Below, piece by piece: positions 25,455 to 34,788 of a stretch of DNA of 64,000 bases; within the stretch, counting starts at the first letter, position 1, and each line of letters starts with the position of its first letter. A program made the translations under genes and the position numbers. Origin of the DNA: CAZDUS01 sp964535015 (GTDB taxonomy: Bacteria; Verrucomicrobiota; Kiritimatiellia; CAIKKV01; CAITUY01); the NCBI GenBank assembly GCA_964535015.1, contig CAZHRU010000003.1, positions 4,647 through 68,646 on the forward strand, written 5' to 3'. The notes beneath the pieces are model-generated. The model was not told where the DNA came from. It worked only from the letters and a program-made list of their open reading frames with translations, and made no database searches.

Positions 25455-26123
25455 ATGAACTGCTTCTGTTGTGGGCAATCGGGGTGGGTGATCGGGTTTG
25501 GCGTGGTGGCGTACCTGGTGGGGGCGATTCCGTTCGGGTTGTTGATTTCGCGGGCGAAGGGTGTGGACATCCGCAAGGTGGGGAGCGGGAACATTGGCGC
25601 CACGAATGTGTTCCGGGCCGTCAGCAAGCCGCTGGGGATCCTGACGTTTGTGGCAGACGCCCTGAAGGGGTGGGTGCCCGCCTGGGTGTTTCCGCTGGTG
25701 GTGGCGAGGGTCGTGGAGGCGGGGGTTCCCGGAGAACTCGGGTTGGCCTATGGGGCGTTGGCGATCATGGGGCATACCTGGCCGGTGTATCTCGGGTTCA
25801 AGGGGGGGAAGGGCGTGGCCACGAGCGCCGGGGCGCTGATCGGGATTGCTCCGGCGGCGACGGGAGTTGGACTACTCTGCTGGGTGTTGGTGTTTGCGGT
25901 GTCGCGCTATGTGTCCCTGGCATCCATGGTGGCGGCGGCAACGGTGGCGGTGGCCGCCTGGGTTATGTATCGCGGAGCGGGTTTGGGATTGCCGGTGGCG
26001 TTGACGGTGCTGTCGGCATTGATTGTCTGGCGTCACAAGGCGAATATCCGGCGTCTGTTGGATGGCACGGAGCACCGGTTTTCCAAGAAGAAATCAGCGG
26101 CGGCGGATCCTGCGGCGCAGTGA
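25455..26123 (+). CDS. plsY: Acyl-phosphate:glycerol-3-phosphate acyltransferase
   Basis: 222 residues from the ATG at 25455, preferred over the ATG at 25437 because GGGGGAA precedes it and the earlier start lies in the repeat. Five or so membrane helices carry the three PlsY motifs: GSGNIGATNVFR, the DALKG loop, and HTWPVYLGFKGGKGVAT. The enzyme transfers acyl groups from acyl-phosphate to glycerol-3-phosphate, the first acylation of phospholipid synthesis. gpsA, which makes the glycerol-3-phosphate, starts 7 bases downstream. Confidence 0.96.
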   Translation: MNCFCCGQSGWVIGFGVVAYLVGAIPFGLLISRAKGVDIRKVGSGNIGATNVFRAVSKPLGILTFVADALKGWVPAWVFPLVVARVVEAGVPGELGLAYGALAIMGHTWPVYLGFKGGKGVATSAGALIGIAPAATGVGLLCWVLVFAVSRYVSLASMVAAATVAVAAWVMYRGAGLGLPVALTVLSALIVWRHKANIRRLLDGTEHRFSKKKSAAADPAAQ

Positions 26124-26130
26124 GGATACG

Positions 26131-27129
26131 ATGGCGACAGTGGCAATTCTTGGTGATGGCGGGTGGGGAACAGCGCTGGGGTTGACGCTGCACCGTAATG
26201 GGCACCGTGTGTGCCTATGGGGCCCCTTTCCCGAGACGATCGCGGCGATCCGGGGGCGCGGTGAAAATGTTGATTATTTGCCGGGCGTTGCGTTGCCGCC
26301 GGAGTTGCGCTGGACGGCGGACCGTGCGGAGGCGGTGGCCGGGGCCGAGGTGGTGGTGCTGGCCAGTCCCACGAAATTCATGCGGACGGTACTGGGTTCG
26401 TTTGCCGGATTGATTCCCCCGTCGGCCTTGTTGGTAAGTGTGGCCAAGGGGTTGGATGCGGGCAGTCACCGGCGGATGACCGAGGTGGCGGAGGAGGTGC
26501 TTGGGATGGGGCCGGTGGCGGCGCTATCGGGGCCGAGTTTTGCGTCCGAGGTGGCGGTGGGGGCTCCCACGGCGGTGGTGATTGCCTGTCGCGATCATAA
26601 GCGGGCGGTGCAGTTGCAGGCGGTGTTTAATGGTCGGCGTTTCCGTGTCTACACTTCCGACGACGTGGTGGGTGTGGAACTGGGCGGGTGCCTTAAGAAT
26701 GTGATCGCCGTGGCGGCGGGGGTATGCGCGGGAATCGGGTTTGGCCATAATGCCCAGGCGGCATTGATCACGCGGGGGTTGGCGGAGATGACGCGGTTGG
26801 GGGTGGCGATGGGGGCGCATCCGGCGACGTTTGCGGGATTGAGCGGGATGGGGGATCTTGTATTGACCTGTACGAGCCGGTTGAGTCGCAATTACACGGT
26901 GGGCGAGCGGATCGGGCGCGGGGAGGCATTGGCGGCGATTGTGGGAGGCATGAAGCAGGTGGCGGAGGGGATTACGAATGCGGCCACGGCGCGGGAGTTG
27001 GCGGAGATGAAGGGGGTCTCGGCGCCGATCATTGAGGAAGTCCATGCCATGGTGAGCGAGGGTAAGGATCCGCAGGCGGCGGTGGAGTCCCTGTTGGCGC
27101 GCGAGCCGCGTCCGGAGCGGGATGGGTGA
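26131..27129 (+). CDS. gpsA: NAD(P)+-dependent glycerol-3-phosphate dehydrogenase
   Basis: 332 residues from the ATG at 26131 (GAGG four bases before). It has the N-terminal dinucleotide motif ILGDGGWGTALG, in which GDGGWG replaces the usual GxGxxG spacing seen in GpsA. It also has the family blocks SVAKGLD, LSGPSFASEV, the catalytic-lysine segment ELGGCLKNVIAVAAG and the substrate loop FAGLSGMGDLVLTCTS followed by SRNY. It reduces dihydroxyacetone phosphate to glycerol-3-phosphate for phospholipids. It forms a two-gene unit with plsY. Confidence 0.97.
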   Translation: MATVAILGDGGWGTALGLTLHRNGHRVCLWGPFPETIAAIRGRGENVDYLPGVALPPELRWTADRAEAVAGAEVVVLASPTKFMRTVLGSFAGLIPPSALLVSVAKGLDAGSHRRMTEVAEEVLGMGPVAALSGPSFASEVAVGAPTAVVIACRDHKRAVQLQAVFNGRRFRVYTSDDVVGVELGGCLKNVIAVAAGVCAGIGFGHNAQAALITRGLAEMTRLGVAMGAHPATFAGLSGMGDLVLTCTSRLSRNYTVGERIGRGEALAAIVGGMKQVAEGITNAATARELAEMKGVSAPIIEEVHAMVSEGKDPQAAVESLLAREPRPERDG

Positions 27130-27172
27130 GCAACTTTCGCTCAGCGGAATCCGACGACTGCCGAAAAGTGAC

Positions 27173-27215
27173 ACCCCTTAGCCAGAAGGGAGCAAGTCCG
27201 AACCGGCTAAGGGGT
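27173..27215. terminator. Inverted repeat downstream of gpsA, possible terminator
   Basis: ACCCCTTAGCC (27173-27183) and GGCTAAGGGGT (27205-27215) form a perfect 11-bp stem with a 21-base loop. There is no T-tract, so Rho-independent termination is not certain. The rest of the gap between gpsA and the URO-D gene (27130-27428) holds two smaller imperfect hairpins near 27295 and 27330 and no gene that I can support. Confidence 0.5.
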
Positions 27216-27428
27216 CATGGCTGGTGAGTTTGCCGGACGCTTCCCGCATCCACCCCCGTTGCTCTACTTATATGATCGCATATTCCTTGAAAAACGGATG
27301 TCAGGAGTCCGTTAAATCATGCATAAGCCGGGACGGCGAATGCCGCCCCGTAATCCGATTTCAGGCCCAGGCTTCTTCAATGAGAAAAGAACACCTTGAT
27401 CCGGGCCAAGGATTGGGGACATCGCGCT

Positions 27429-28724
27429 TTATCCGGCGAACACGGCGCGGTGGCCATCCGGGCCGGCCTTTTCGGCGGCGCGGGTGATTTCCTCGCGGGC
27501 GATGGCGGCCCAGCGGTCAAAGCGTTCGGGGTGGTTCTCGCAGGTATGGGTGTCCTTCAGAATGAAGTCGAGTCGGCACCCGTTGTCCATGGCGGCTTCC
27601 AGTCCGGCGCGCAATTCCCCGCGGATGAGGGTTTCGTCGAACGATCCGACAAGGTGGGAGGGTTGGGGTTTCCAGCACATGACGAAGTTACCCTTCAGGC
27701 GTTCGGCACAGCGACGCAGGTCGGACCAGGGCGAAATGGAGATGCGGCGCATGCCGGGCAGTGCCGTGACGGCGTCAAGTTTGTGGGTCAGGTCCTCGCA
27801 GCAGCCGTAGCAGTTCAGCGGGAAGGGTTCGAGGAGTTTCCGTTCGTATGAGAGGGCGAACTCCGCGTGCTGCTCGGGGCTGACTTGGGCCAGTTCTTGC
27901 GCTTCGGCGAGTGCCCAGCGGTCGCGGGTACGGACGCGGGCGGGATCGAACCCGGCGGCGGGCAGGCCGTCGACATAGCCATGGGCGCCCTGATTGATCG
28001 CGGGGCCATCATGGTTGCTGGCGAGGAGGTTTTGTTGCAGGGCCTGGGTGAGAACCTTCTGATGGCCCTCGGTCAGGAAGTGCATGGCCTCATGAAGGAA
28101 ACCGGGATTCTCGTACATATCCACCATCACTTGTTCAAGGCCGCGAAGTTGGGTCCATTCTCCCATCAGGTGATAGTAGGGTTTGATGCCGCCGGTGAGT
28201 TTCACGGGGAGCAGGTCGCCGACGAGATCCCGTGTTCGGGCCAAGGCGGCCTCAGTGGCGGTTTCGTCGTAGGTGATCTCGGGGTGGTGCATCGTCTTGA
28301 GGTTTGCGGGTTCCTTGACCACCGGGTCAAAAGCCCATGCTCCTTGGGCCTGGGTGCTGTCGGTGTGTTGGGCTTTCAGGCCCCACCCGGTGGAGTGGAT
28401 TCGTTTGGCAACCCTGATGTAGCCATCGGCGACGGCGTCGTCGCGCCAGTGCTGGTGTCCATAGAGGGTGGCGCGCAGGTCCAATTCCAGCCAGCGGTCG
28501 GGGCCATAGGTGCATTGGAGGGAGGCGTTGGGCAGGATTTCGCGCCAGGATCCTTCGGGGATGATCCGGAAGATCGGGCGGCAGGGCCGCAGGCTGTTAT
28601 GGTCACGCCACAAGCGACGGCGTTCCTCCTGGATTGGCAGGTTGGCGATGTCGCGAAGTTGACGGCACAGGTCGCGGATGACGGTGCGGTCTTCCGGGCG
28701 GATGGCTGGAATGGGTGTACTCAT
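27429..28724 (-). CDS. Uroporphyrinogen-decarboxylase-family (URO-D) protein 1
   Basis: 431 residues from the ATG at 28724. The open frame extends to 28796, but the extra residues are unlike the family. The fold is suggested by the TIM-barrel-like alternation and by Cys-containing segments LNCYGCCEDLTHKL and NFVMCWKPQPSHL, in the positions where URO-D-like methyltransferases bind zinc. Other recognisable parts are LPVKLTGGIKPYYHLMGEW and MVDMYENPGFLHEAM. Members of this superfamily include heme-pathway decarboxylases and corrinoid-dependent methyltransferases, and divergent copies are common in anaerobic PVC bacteria. No heme or corrinoid gene adjoins it, so the substrate is unknown. It is divergent from the fucose enzyme gene. 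Confidence 0.8.
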   Translation of the reverse strand: MSTPIPAIRPEDRTVIRDLCRQLRDIANLPIQEERRRLWRDHNSLRPCRPIFRIIPEGSWREILPNASLQCTYGPDRWLELDLRATLYGHQHWRDDAVADGYIRVAKRIHSTGWGLKAQHTDSTQAQGAWAFDPVVKEPANLKTMHHPEITYDETATEAALARTRDLVGDLLPVKLTGGIKPYYHLMGEWTQLRGLEQVMVDMYENPGFLHEAMHFLTEGHQKVLTQALQQNLLASNHDGPAINQGAHGYVDGLPAAGFDPARVRTRDRWALAEAQELAQVSPEQHAEFALSYERKLLEPFPLNCYGCCEDLTHKLDAVTALPGMRRISISPWSDLRRCAERLKGNFVMCWKPQPSHLVGSFDETLIRGELRAGLEAAMDNGCRLDFILKDTHTCENHPERFDRWAAIAREEITRAAEKAGPDGHRAVFAG

Positions 28725-28864
28725 GGCGGGTGAGTGCGCCGAAAAGGCGGTGGTTATTCCAGCAGATTTCCCAAATTCGGAGTTTGTTCCTCTCATTGAA
28801 GTGCACCCGGTTGCATGGTAGTGTTCGCATTCAATGGGGCTTCACAACAAGGCGATGGTGCACA

Positions 28865-31843
28865 ATGAATAGAATAGATGGACTTGCGTCGGCGGGAAGC
28901 GAAACGCCGCTGGAGGGATTGAGCAAGAGTTACGCACTATTGAAACTGGCGGTGGGAGCCCCGGATCGTTTTGTGACATGGGACGCGATTGTATTGACGG
29001 CGTCGAGCGAGGAGCAGGCGCGGTTGTACCGGCGGCATCTGGAGGAAGTGCGTGTCCGTGGATTGATCGCGGCGGCGACGCGGACGGTGGTGGTGGCGGA
29101 TCCGGGCGGGATGCGGATCGGGAGCGGCGGGGCGACGCTGCATGCGTTGCGGGTGCTGGCGCAGGAGTACTCGGCAGAGGCGGTGGGCGGGTGGCGGGTG
29201 CTTTTGGTGCATGCGGGCGGGGATAGCCGGCGAGTGCCGTGGGCGAACGTGTTCGGGAAGTGTTTCATTCCGTTTCCTCTGTTGGCGGATCCCGACCAGG
29301 CGGTGCCGACGCTATTTGATCACCAGTTGGCGGTGGCGGCGCCGTTAGCGGGACGGATGCCGGGTGCGGGATTGGTGTCGCTGGCGGGGGATGTATTGCC
29401 GTTGCTGAACACGAGCCGGGTGGGGTTGGTGGCGGATGGTGCGGTGGTAGTGACGGCGGCGGAATCGCTGGATGTGGCGGGGCGGCACGGGGTGATCGTG
29501 GCGGACGGGGATGGGCGGGTGGTGGATCTTCTGCAGAAGGCGGACCCGGAGACGTTGGCGGCGCGGGGTGCGCTGGTGGGTGGGGGGGCGGCCTTGCTGG
29601 ACACGGGGATCTACGCGTTCTGCGGGGAGGTGTACCGGCGGTTGGTGGGGTTGGCAGGCGAGACGCCGGACCCGGTCGTGGAATTGGTGGCGTCGCGGCG
29701 GGAGTGCAGTCTTTACGAGGAGATCGCGTCGGCACTGGTGGCGTCGCGTCGCGAGTGGGTGCAGGGGCGGCCACTGGGGCCCCGGTTGGTTGGTGCGTTG
29801 GGTGAGGGGGTGTTGTGGAACCGGACGGTGCCGGAGTTATATTTTGTCCACTTGGGGACGACGGCGGAGATTCTGAATCACTTTTCGTTGAATTGGGAGG
29901 GGCGGATCGGGCGGGTGGTTTCGGCGGATGTGGCAGGGGCGTTGGGGTCAGCGGCCGTAGTCTGTGCGACGACGGCGGGGCGCGAGACGACGGTGGGGGA
30001 CAACAGTTTTCTTTACGGTTGCCGGCTGACGGGGGAGACGGCGGTCGGGAGTCGGTGTGTGGTCATGGGGGTTCATAGCCGGGGGTTGCTGCGGGTTCCG
30101 CCGAATCTTTGCGTATGGCAGTTGCCGTTGCGGCGGCGGGGGAAAGGGGCGCGCCGGTTTGCGTCGGTCTGTTGCGGGGTGGATGACTGTCCGAAGGACG
30201 AGTGGACGGCGGGGACATTTTGTAACCGCGAGTTTGCCGGCTGGATGCGGTCGCACGGGGTGGAGGCGGATGAGTTGTGGGGGGCGGGGGTGGCGCGGAC
30301 GTTGTGGCACGCGCGGTTGTTTGCGCGGGTGGGTGCGGACGACGGGTTGGTTGTGTTGGGGTGGTTGTGGGGTGATGGGACGAAGGGTGGCGAGGGGGCG
30401 GCGTTATGGCGGGGGGCGGAACGGTTGAGTCTGGCCGAGTTGCATGCGGAGGTGGATTTCGGGGAGGTGGCGGAACGGTTGGCTCGGGTGCAGGATGGAT
30501 TGATTTTGGACATTATGGAAAGGACAGTCCGGCACGGGATGAACCGGAATGTGCGGGCGTTGATGGGGCAGGCGTCGCCTGCGGTGCGACGCACGAAGGC
30601 GTGGCGTGGTGTGGTCTCGGCGGCGGAGGGATGCGTCGAAGGCGGGGGGAGCCGGTCGTTGCAGGTTGCGGCAGATTTGTTTTTGGCGGATGGCAGGGCG
30701 GATGAGGCAGCGGCGGCGGAGCGCAAGGCGTTTGAGGCGATTGGGCGGGAGGTCGGGCGGTATGTGAAGTCGTACGAGGCGGTCAGGGTGTCGGACCTGG
30801 TGCCCGGGACGGTGGAGGAGACGTGTTTGCCGGTGCGGTTCGATTTGGCGGGAGGGTGGAGCGATACGCCGCCGTATTGTCTGGAGAATCCGGCGCGGGT
30901 TTTGAATATGGCCGTGGAGTTCGGGGGGCGTCGTCCGGTCATGGCGCGGGTGACGGCGTTGGCGGAGCGGGAATGGCGTTTTTACCAGGAGGATACGGGT
31001 TTGGTCGAGGTGGTGCGGCCGGGGGAAGGGACGGGGGTGACCAGTTCGCTATCGGATCCGTTTGTGTTGTTGAAAGCGGCCTTGCAGTTGACGGGGTATG
31101 GGGCGGGACGGGGGATTCATCAGGGGGTGGAGGTGCGGACGCACACGGGAGTCCCGAAAGGGAGTGGGTTGGGTACGAGTTCAATCCTGGGTGCGGCGCT
31201 GGTGAGTGCGTTGCAGAAGTTGGCAGGCCGCAGGTGTGATGCGGAACCTGTGAGTGAACTGGTGTTGGTGCTGGAGCAGCGGATCACGACTGGCGGCGGG
31301 TGGCAGGATCAGGTTGGCGGATTGATGCCGGGCGTGAAGTGCATCACGTCGGCGCCGGTGCAGCCGATGCGGCTGGTGATCGAGCCGGTGCCGTTGTTAC
31401 GGGAGACGGCGGTGGAGTTGGAGTCGCGTCTGGTGATCGCGTACACGGGATTGGACCGGTTGGCGAAGAACGTATTGCAGATCGTGGTGGGGCGGTATTT
31501 GAGGCGGGAGCGACGGGCGTTGAATGCGGTCCGGCGGTTGGTGGAGTTGGCGGATGAGGGGCGTGAGGCGCTGGTGCTGGGGCGGTTGGATGACGTGGGG
31601 CGGGTGATGGAGGAAGTGTGGCGGGTACACCAGGAGTTGGATCCGCACTGCAGCAATGCGGGCGTGGACGCGATGTTCGACAAGGTTGCGGATCTGGCGT
31701 CGGGCTGGAAGTTGGCCGGTGCGGGTGGAGGCGGGTTCATGGGGGTGTTGGGCAAGGACCCGGAGGCGGCGGAGCGGATCCGGCGGACCCTGGCGGGGTT
31801 GGGCGCCGGCGTCAAGGTGTATGATTGGCGGCTGGCCACCTGA
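28865..31843 (+). CDS. fkp: Bifunctional L-fucokinase/GDP-L-fucose pyrophosphorylase
   Basis: 992 residues from the ATG at 28865. The N-terminal ~580 residues are the nucleotidyltransferase part (MRIGSGGATLHAL, HAGGDSRRVP, then left-handed beta-helix-like repeats). The C-terminal ~370 residues are a GHMP kinase with the phosphate-binding motif PKGSGLGTSSILGAALVSAL and the C-terminal LAGAGGGGFMGVL. The pair turns free L-fucose into fucose-1-phosphate and then GDP-fucose, allowing salvaged fucose to be built into surface glycans, as described for FKP of Bacteroides. A candidate promoter (TTGAAG at 28796, TAGTGT at 28819) precedes it. The coding strand is extremely G-rich (31 G and 11 C in 29041-29100). 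Confidence 0.93.
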   Translation: MNRIDGLASAGSETPLEGLSKSYALLKLAVGAPDRFVTWDAIVLTASSEEQARLYRRHLEEVRVRGLIAAATRTVVVADPGGMRIGSGGATLHALRVLAQEYSAEAVGGWRVLLVHAGGDSRRVPWANVFGKCFIPFPLLADPDQAVPTLFDHQLAVAAPLAGRMPGAGLVSLAGDVLPLLNTSRVGLVADGAVVVTAAESLDVAGRHGVIVADGDGRVVDLLQKADPETLAARGALVGGGAALLDTGIYAFCGEVYRRLVGLAGETPDPVVELVASRRECSLYEEIASALVASRREWVQGRPLGPRLVGALGEGVLWNRTVPELYFVHLGTTAEILNHFSLNWEGRIGRVVSADVAGALGSAAVVCATTAGRETTVGDNSFLYGCRLTGETAVGSRCVVMGVHSRGLLRVPPNLCVWQLPLRRRGKGARRFASVCCGVDDCPKDEWTAGTFCNREFAGWMRSHGVEADELWGAGVARTLWHARLFARVGADDGLVVLGWLWGDGTKGGEGAALWRGAERLSLAELHAEVDFGEVAERLARVQDGLILDIMERTVRHGMNRNVRALMGQASPAVRRTKAWRGVVSAAEGCVEGGGSRSLQVAADLFLADGRADEAAAAERKAFEAIGREVGRYVKSYEAVRVSDLVPGTVEETCLPVRFDLAGGWSDTPPYCLENPARVLNMAVEFGGRRPVMARVTALAEREWRFYQEDTGLVEVVRPGEGTGVTSSLSDPFVLLKAALQLTGYGAGRGIHQGVEVRTHTGVPKGSGLGTSSILGAALVSALQKLAGRRCDAEPVSELVLVLEQRITTGGGWQDQVGGLMPGVKCITSAPVQPMRLVIEPVPLLRETAVELESRLVIAYTGLDRLAKNVLQIVVGRYLRRERRALNAVRRLVELADEGREALVLGRLDDVGRVMEEVWRVHQELDPHCSNAGVDAMFDKVADLASGWKLAGAGGGGFMGVLGKDPEAAERIRRTLAGLGAGVKVYDWRLAT

Positions 31844-31869
31844 ATCACGCATTCTGGTTTCGATGATCG

Positions 31870-31897
31870 TTGACTCCGGCCTCTGTTCGGGTATCCT
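31870..31897 (+). promoter_or_regulatory. purD promoter, apparently leaderless
   Basis: TTGACT (31870-31875), 16 bases, TATCCT (31892-31897). The -10 box ends 8 bases before the purD ATG at 31906, so transcription should begin at or next to the start codon. No ribosome binding site is seen before the ATG. Confidence 0.5.
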
Positions 31898-31905
31898 TTT
31901 CCGTC

Positions 31906-33183
31906 ATGAATATTCTTGTTGTGGGCGGAGGGGGTCGCGAACATACCCTCGTGTGGAAACTGGTGAATGACAGCCGCCGGCCGAAGGTGTTTTGCGCGCC
32001 CGGTAATGCCGGCACGGCGGAACTTGCCACGAATCTGGATATCGGCGCCGAGGATATTCCGGCGCTCATGAGCTGGGCCCGGGAGCACCGGCCCGACCTG
32101 ACGGTGGTGGGCCCCGAAGCGCCGTTGTGCGCGGGATTGGTGGACCTTCTGGAAAAGGAAGGATTGAAGGCCTTTGGTCCGTCACGGGCCGCGGCCCAGA
32201 TCGAGGGTAGCAAGGTCTTTGCCAAGGACATCATGGTGGCTGCCGGGGTGCCGACAGCGAAGGCGAGTTTCTTTACCGATGCCGCGCTGGCGCTGGACTT
32301 CGTTCGTTCCATTGGTGCGCCGCTGGTGATCAAGGCCGAGGGGTTGGCGGCGGGTAAAGGGGTGACGGTCTGCGCCACGGTGGAGGAGGCCGAACGTGCG
32401 GTACGGGAGTCGCTTGTGGATGGCGCCTTTGGCGAAGCCGGCAAGCGGATTCTGGTGGAGGAGTTCCTGGAAGGGGAGGAGGCGTCCATTCTGGCGCTGA
32501 CCGACGGGAAGCGGGTGGTGTTGCTGGCCACGGCACAGGATCACAAGCGGGTTTTCGATAACGATCAGGGGCCCAATACGGGAGGCATGGGCGCCTATTC
32601 GCCGGCGCCGGTGGTTACGGCGGAGATGTTCCCCGCCATCGAGCGCGACGTGTTCGGACCGACGCTGGCGGAACTTGAGTTGCGCGGCATTCACTACAAG
32701 GGCGTGCTCTATGCGGGACTGATGATGACCAAGAAGGGGCCCAAGGTTCTGGAGTTCAACTGCCGGTTCGGCGATCCCGAGACGCAGGTGATTATTCCGC
32801 GCCTTGCCGGCGACCTGATACCCGCGCTGGAGGCGTGCATTGATGGGACCCTGCGGCCGGAACTGGTGACCTGGCGGGCGGAGTCCTGCGTGTGTGTGGT
32901 GATGGCGGCGGGTGGATACCCGGGGACCTACCGGAAGGGCGACGAAATCCGGGGCCTCAAGGAGGCGGCGAAGGTCAAGCAGGCCGTGGTATTCCATGCG
33001 GGAACGGCGTTGAGCAAGGGGCGCGTGGTGACGGCCGGCGGGCGGGTGCTGGGGGTGACGGCGCTGGGCAGCGGGTTGAAGGAGGCGGTGGACCAAGCCT
33101 ATGAGGCGGTGACCCGGATTGATTTCGACGGGGCCATCTACCGCACGGATATTGCGGCGAAGGCGTTCGGAAGGAAACAGTAA
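31906..33183 (+). CDS. purD: Phosphoribosylamine-glycine ligase
   Basis: 425 residues from the ATG at 31906. N-terminal MNILVVGGGGREHTLVWKL is the PurD hallmark, and the ATP-grasp core includes FGPSRAAAQIEGSK, VIKAEGLAAGKGV, GPNTGGMGAYSP and EFNCRFGDPETQ. It catalyses the second step of de novo purine synthesis, joining glycine to phosphoribosylamine. It is followed 28 bases later by purE. The start is probably leaderless (see the promoter at 31870). Confidence 0.98.
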   Translation: MNILVVGGGGREHTLVWKLVNDSRRPKVFCAPGNAGTAELATNLDIGAEDIPALMSWAREHRPDLTVVGPEAPLCAGLVDLLEKEGLKAFGPSRAAAQIEGSKVFAKDIMVAAGVPTAKASFFTDAALALDFVRSIGAPLVIKAEGLAAGKGVTVCATVEEAERAVRESLVDGAFGEAGKRILVEEFLEGEEASILALTDGKRVVLLATAQDHKRVFDNDQGPNTGGMGAYSPAPVVTAEMFPAIERDVFGPTLAELELRGIHYKGVLYAGLMMTKKGPKVLEFNCRFGDPETQVIIPRLAGDLIPALEACIDGTLRPELVTWRAESCVCVVMAAGGYPGTYRKGDEIRGLKEAAKVKQAVVFHAGTALSKGRVVTAGGRVLGVTALGSGLKEAVDQAYEAVTRIDFDGAIYRTDIAAKAFGRKQ

Positions 33184-33211
33184 AGGGATTAACCTTTAGA
33201 GAAAGGGACTT

Positions 33212-33727
33212 ATGAGTACAGCAGAAGTGGCGTTGGTGATGGGGAGTGATTCGGATTGGCCACTATTGGAGGACGCCGTCGGTGTTCTGGCCAAGTTTGA
33301 GGTGGAGAGTGAAGTACGCGTCATGTCGGCGCACCGGACGCCTGATTTGGCGGCGACGTTTTCCAAGCAGGCGGCGGGGCGCGGGCTTAAGGTAATCATT
33401 GCCGCGGCGGGCGGGGCGGCGCATCTGGCGGGCGTCATCGCGGCGCATACGACCCTTCCGGTTATCGGGATTCCGGTGGCCAGCAATCTCATGGGAGGCA
33501 TGGATTCGCTGTTGTCCACGGTGCAGATGCCGGCGGGGATTCCCGTGGCGACGGTGGCGGTGGGGAAGAGCGGGGCCACGAATGCGGCGCTACTGGCTGT
33601 TCAGATTCTGGCGCTGGGAAACCCGGCGTTGACGCGCAAGTTGGTTCAATACAAGAAGTCACTCGGGGAGAAAGTAAAGGCCGGCAACGCGCGGATCCAG
33701 ATTGAGGCGGCGAAGAAGAAGGGGTGA
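33212..33727 (+). CDS. purE: N5-carboxyaminoimidazole ribonucleotide mutase
   Basis: 171 residues with the class I PurE blocks MGSDSDWPLLEDA, MSAHRTPD, AAAGGAAHLAGVIAAHT and MGGMDSLLSTVQMPAGIPVAT. It moves the carboxyl group from N5 to C4 of the imidazole in purine synthesis. A GAAAGGGA site precedes the ATG. The usual partner purK is not in the window. Confidence 0.98.
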   Translation: MSTAEVALVMGSDSDWPLLEDAVGVLAKFEVESEVRVMSAHRTPDLAATFSKQAAGRGLKVIIAAAGGAAHLAGVIAAHTTLPVIGIPVASNLMGGMDSLLSTVQMPAGIPVATVAVGKSGATNAALLAVQILALGNPALTRKLVQYKKSLGEKVKAGNARIQIEAAKKKG

Positions 33728-33759
33728 GGGCTGGGGGTGTGAGTTGTGAATGGTGAATC

Positions 33760-34788
33760 GTGACAAGAATCCGGAGTTCAGAATCCAGAACGGATAGTGA
33801 GACCATCCGTGCCGTCGGACGTGTGACGCGGGCGCGGGTGTTCGTTCTCGGGTTGTCCCTGCTGGTGTCCGCTTCGTATGCGCGGGCGGCCTTGAGTATC
33901 GGGGAGATGATACAGTTTCTGGAGGATCGCGGGTTGCCGGGCGTGTCGACCACGGCGGTGGAAAGTGCGATTACCGGGTTGATCCGATCGATAGATTCCG
34001 AGGCCAGGATCTGCACACCGGAGGAGGCCGCGTCTATCCGCACCGAATGGACCGGCGTGGGGCAGAGCGGGGCAACCAACGGCGGGTGGTCAGGGTCGGT
34101 GGACATGTTCGAGTCCTGGCCGGAGGGTCTTGCCTATCTGAAGATCAAGGGGCTTTACCGCGGTGGTGGAGTGGAGATCATGGGGCACTTGCGGACATTG
34201 TCGAAGAGGGCGGGGGTGATCATGGATCTCCGGGGGACCGACGGGGCCGACTTGGATGCCGTGGTGGCGTTGGCGAGTCCGTTCTATTGTTCCGGGGATG
34301 TGCTTTTCCGTGTGGAGACCCGGGCGGGGGCGCCGGTGGAAACCCGTGTGGCCGGCGAGGGGACCGCGTTGAAGACGCCGTTGCTGGTGTTGATTGATCA
34401 TGACACGCGTTGTGCGGCGGAAACCCTGGTGGCGTTATGGAACGGCAAACCGGGTGTCATGTTGATTGGCGAGTCCACGCGGGGGGATACCGGGGTGCGT
34501 GATCTGTTGCCGTTGCCGGATGGGCGTTTCCTGTATATGGCCACGAAAAGGCTGGTTCCGGTGGCGACGGCGTATGGGGCGAAGGGGGTGTGTCCCGACG
34601 TGGCGGTGGATACGAAGGGCGGGAGTGTAACACCCCTGGTGCATGCGCCCGGCCACGGCCGCCCGCTCAGTGCGAAGTCGCTGGAAGACCGGGACTTGAT
34701 GATGCGGGTGGATTCCGATCCGGTGTTGAGGCGGGGAACCGACATTCTCCTGGCGTTGCGGGCAATTGACAACCATGGCAATCCCTGA
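33760..34788 (+). CDS. Degenerate S41 (C-terminal processing) peptidase-like exported protein
   Basis: 342 residues if the GTG at 33760 is used. A GTG at 33823 directly before the signal-like helix (FVLGLSLLVSASYARA) is a credible alternative. The first ~12 residues (TRIRSSESRTDS) are encoded by a dispersed repeat, which favours the later start. The S41 core is recognisable (GVIMDLRGTDGADLDAVVA, LLVLIDHDTRCAAETLVALW, LIGESTRGDTGV). The nucleophile Ser is replaced by Cys (codon 34411-34413) and the catalytic Lys by Asp (34486-34488). It is therefore unlikely to be a normal protease and may be a peptide-binding protein. No PDZ domain is evident. Its last bases overlap the next gene. Confidence 0.78.
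   Translation: MTRIRSSESRTDSETIRAVGRVTRARVFVLGLSLLVSASYARAALSIGEMIQFLEDRGLPGVSTTAVESAITGLIRSIDSEARICTPEEAASIRTEWTGVGQSGATNGGWSGSVDMFESWPEGLAYLKIKGLYRGGGVEIMGHLRTLSKRAGVIMDLRGTDGADLDAVVALASPFYCSGDVLFRVETRAGAPVETRVAGEGTALKTPLLVLIDHDTRCAAETLVALWNGKPGVMLIGESTRGDTGVRDLLPLPDGRFLYMATKRLVPVATAYGAKGVCPDVAVDTKGGSVTPLVHAPGHGRPLSAKSLEDRDLMMRVDSDPVLRRGTDILLALRAIDNHGNP
33768..33792. repeat. AGAATCCGGAGTTCAGAATCC repeat at the 5' end of the S41-like gene
   Basis: Two related units (AGAATCCGGA, TTCAGAATCCAGAA) of the family also present at 12638-12742 and 43606-43619. If the GTG at 33760 is used, it encodes the extreme N-terminus of the S41-like protein. Confidence 0.6.
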
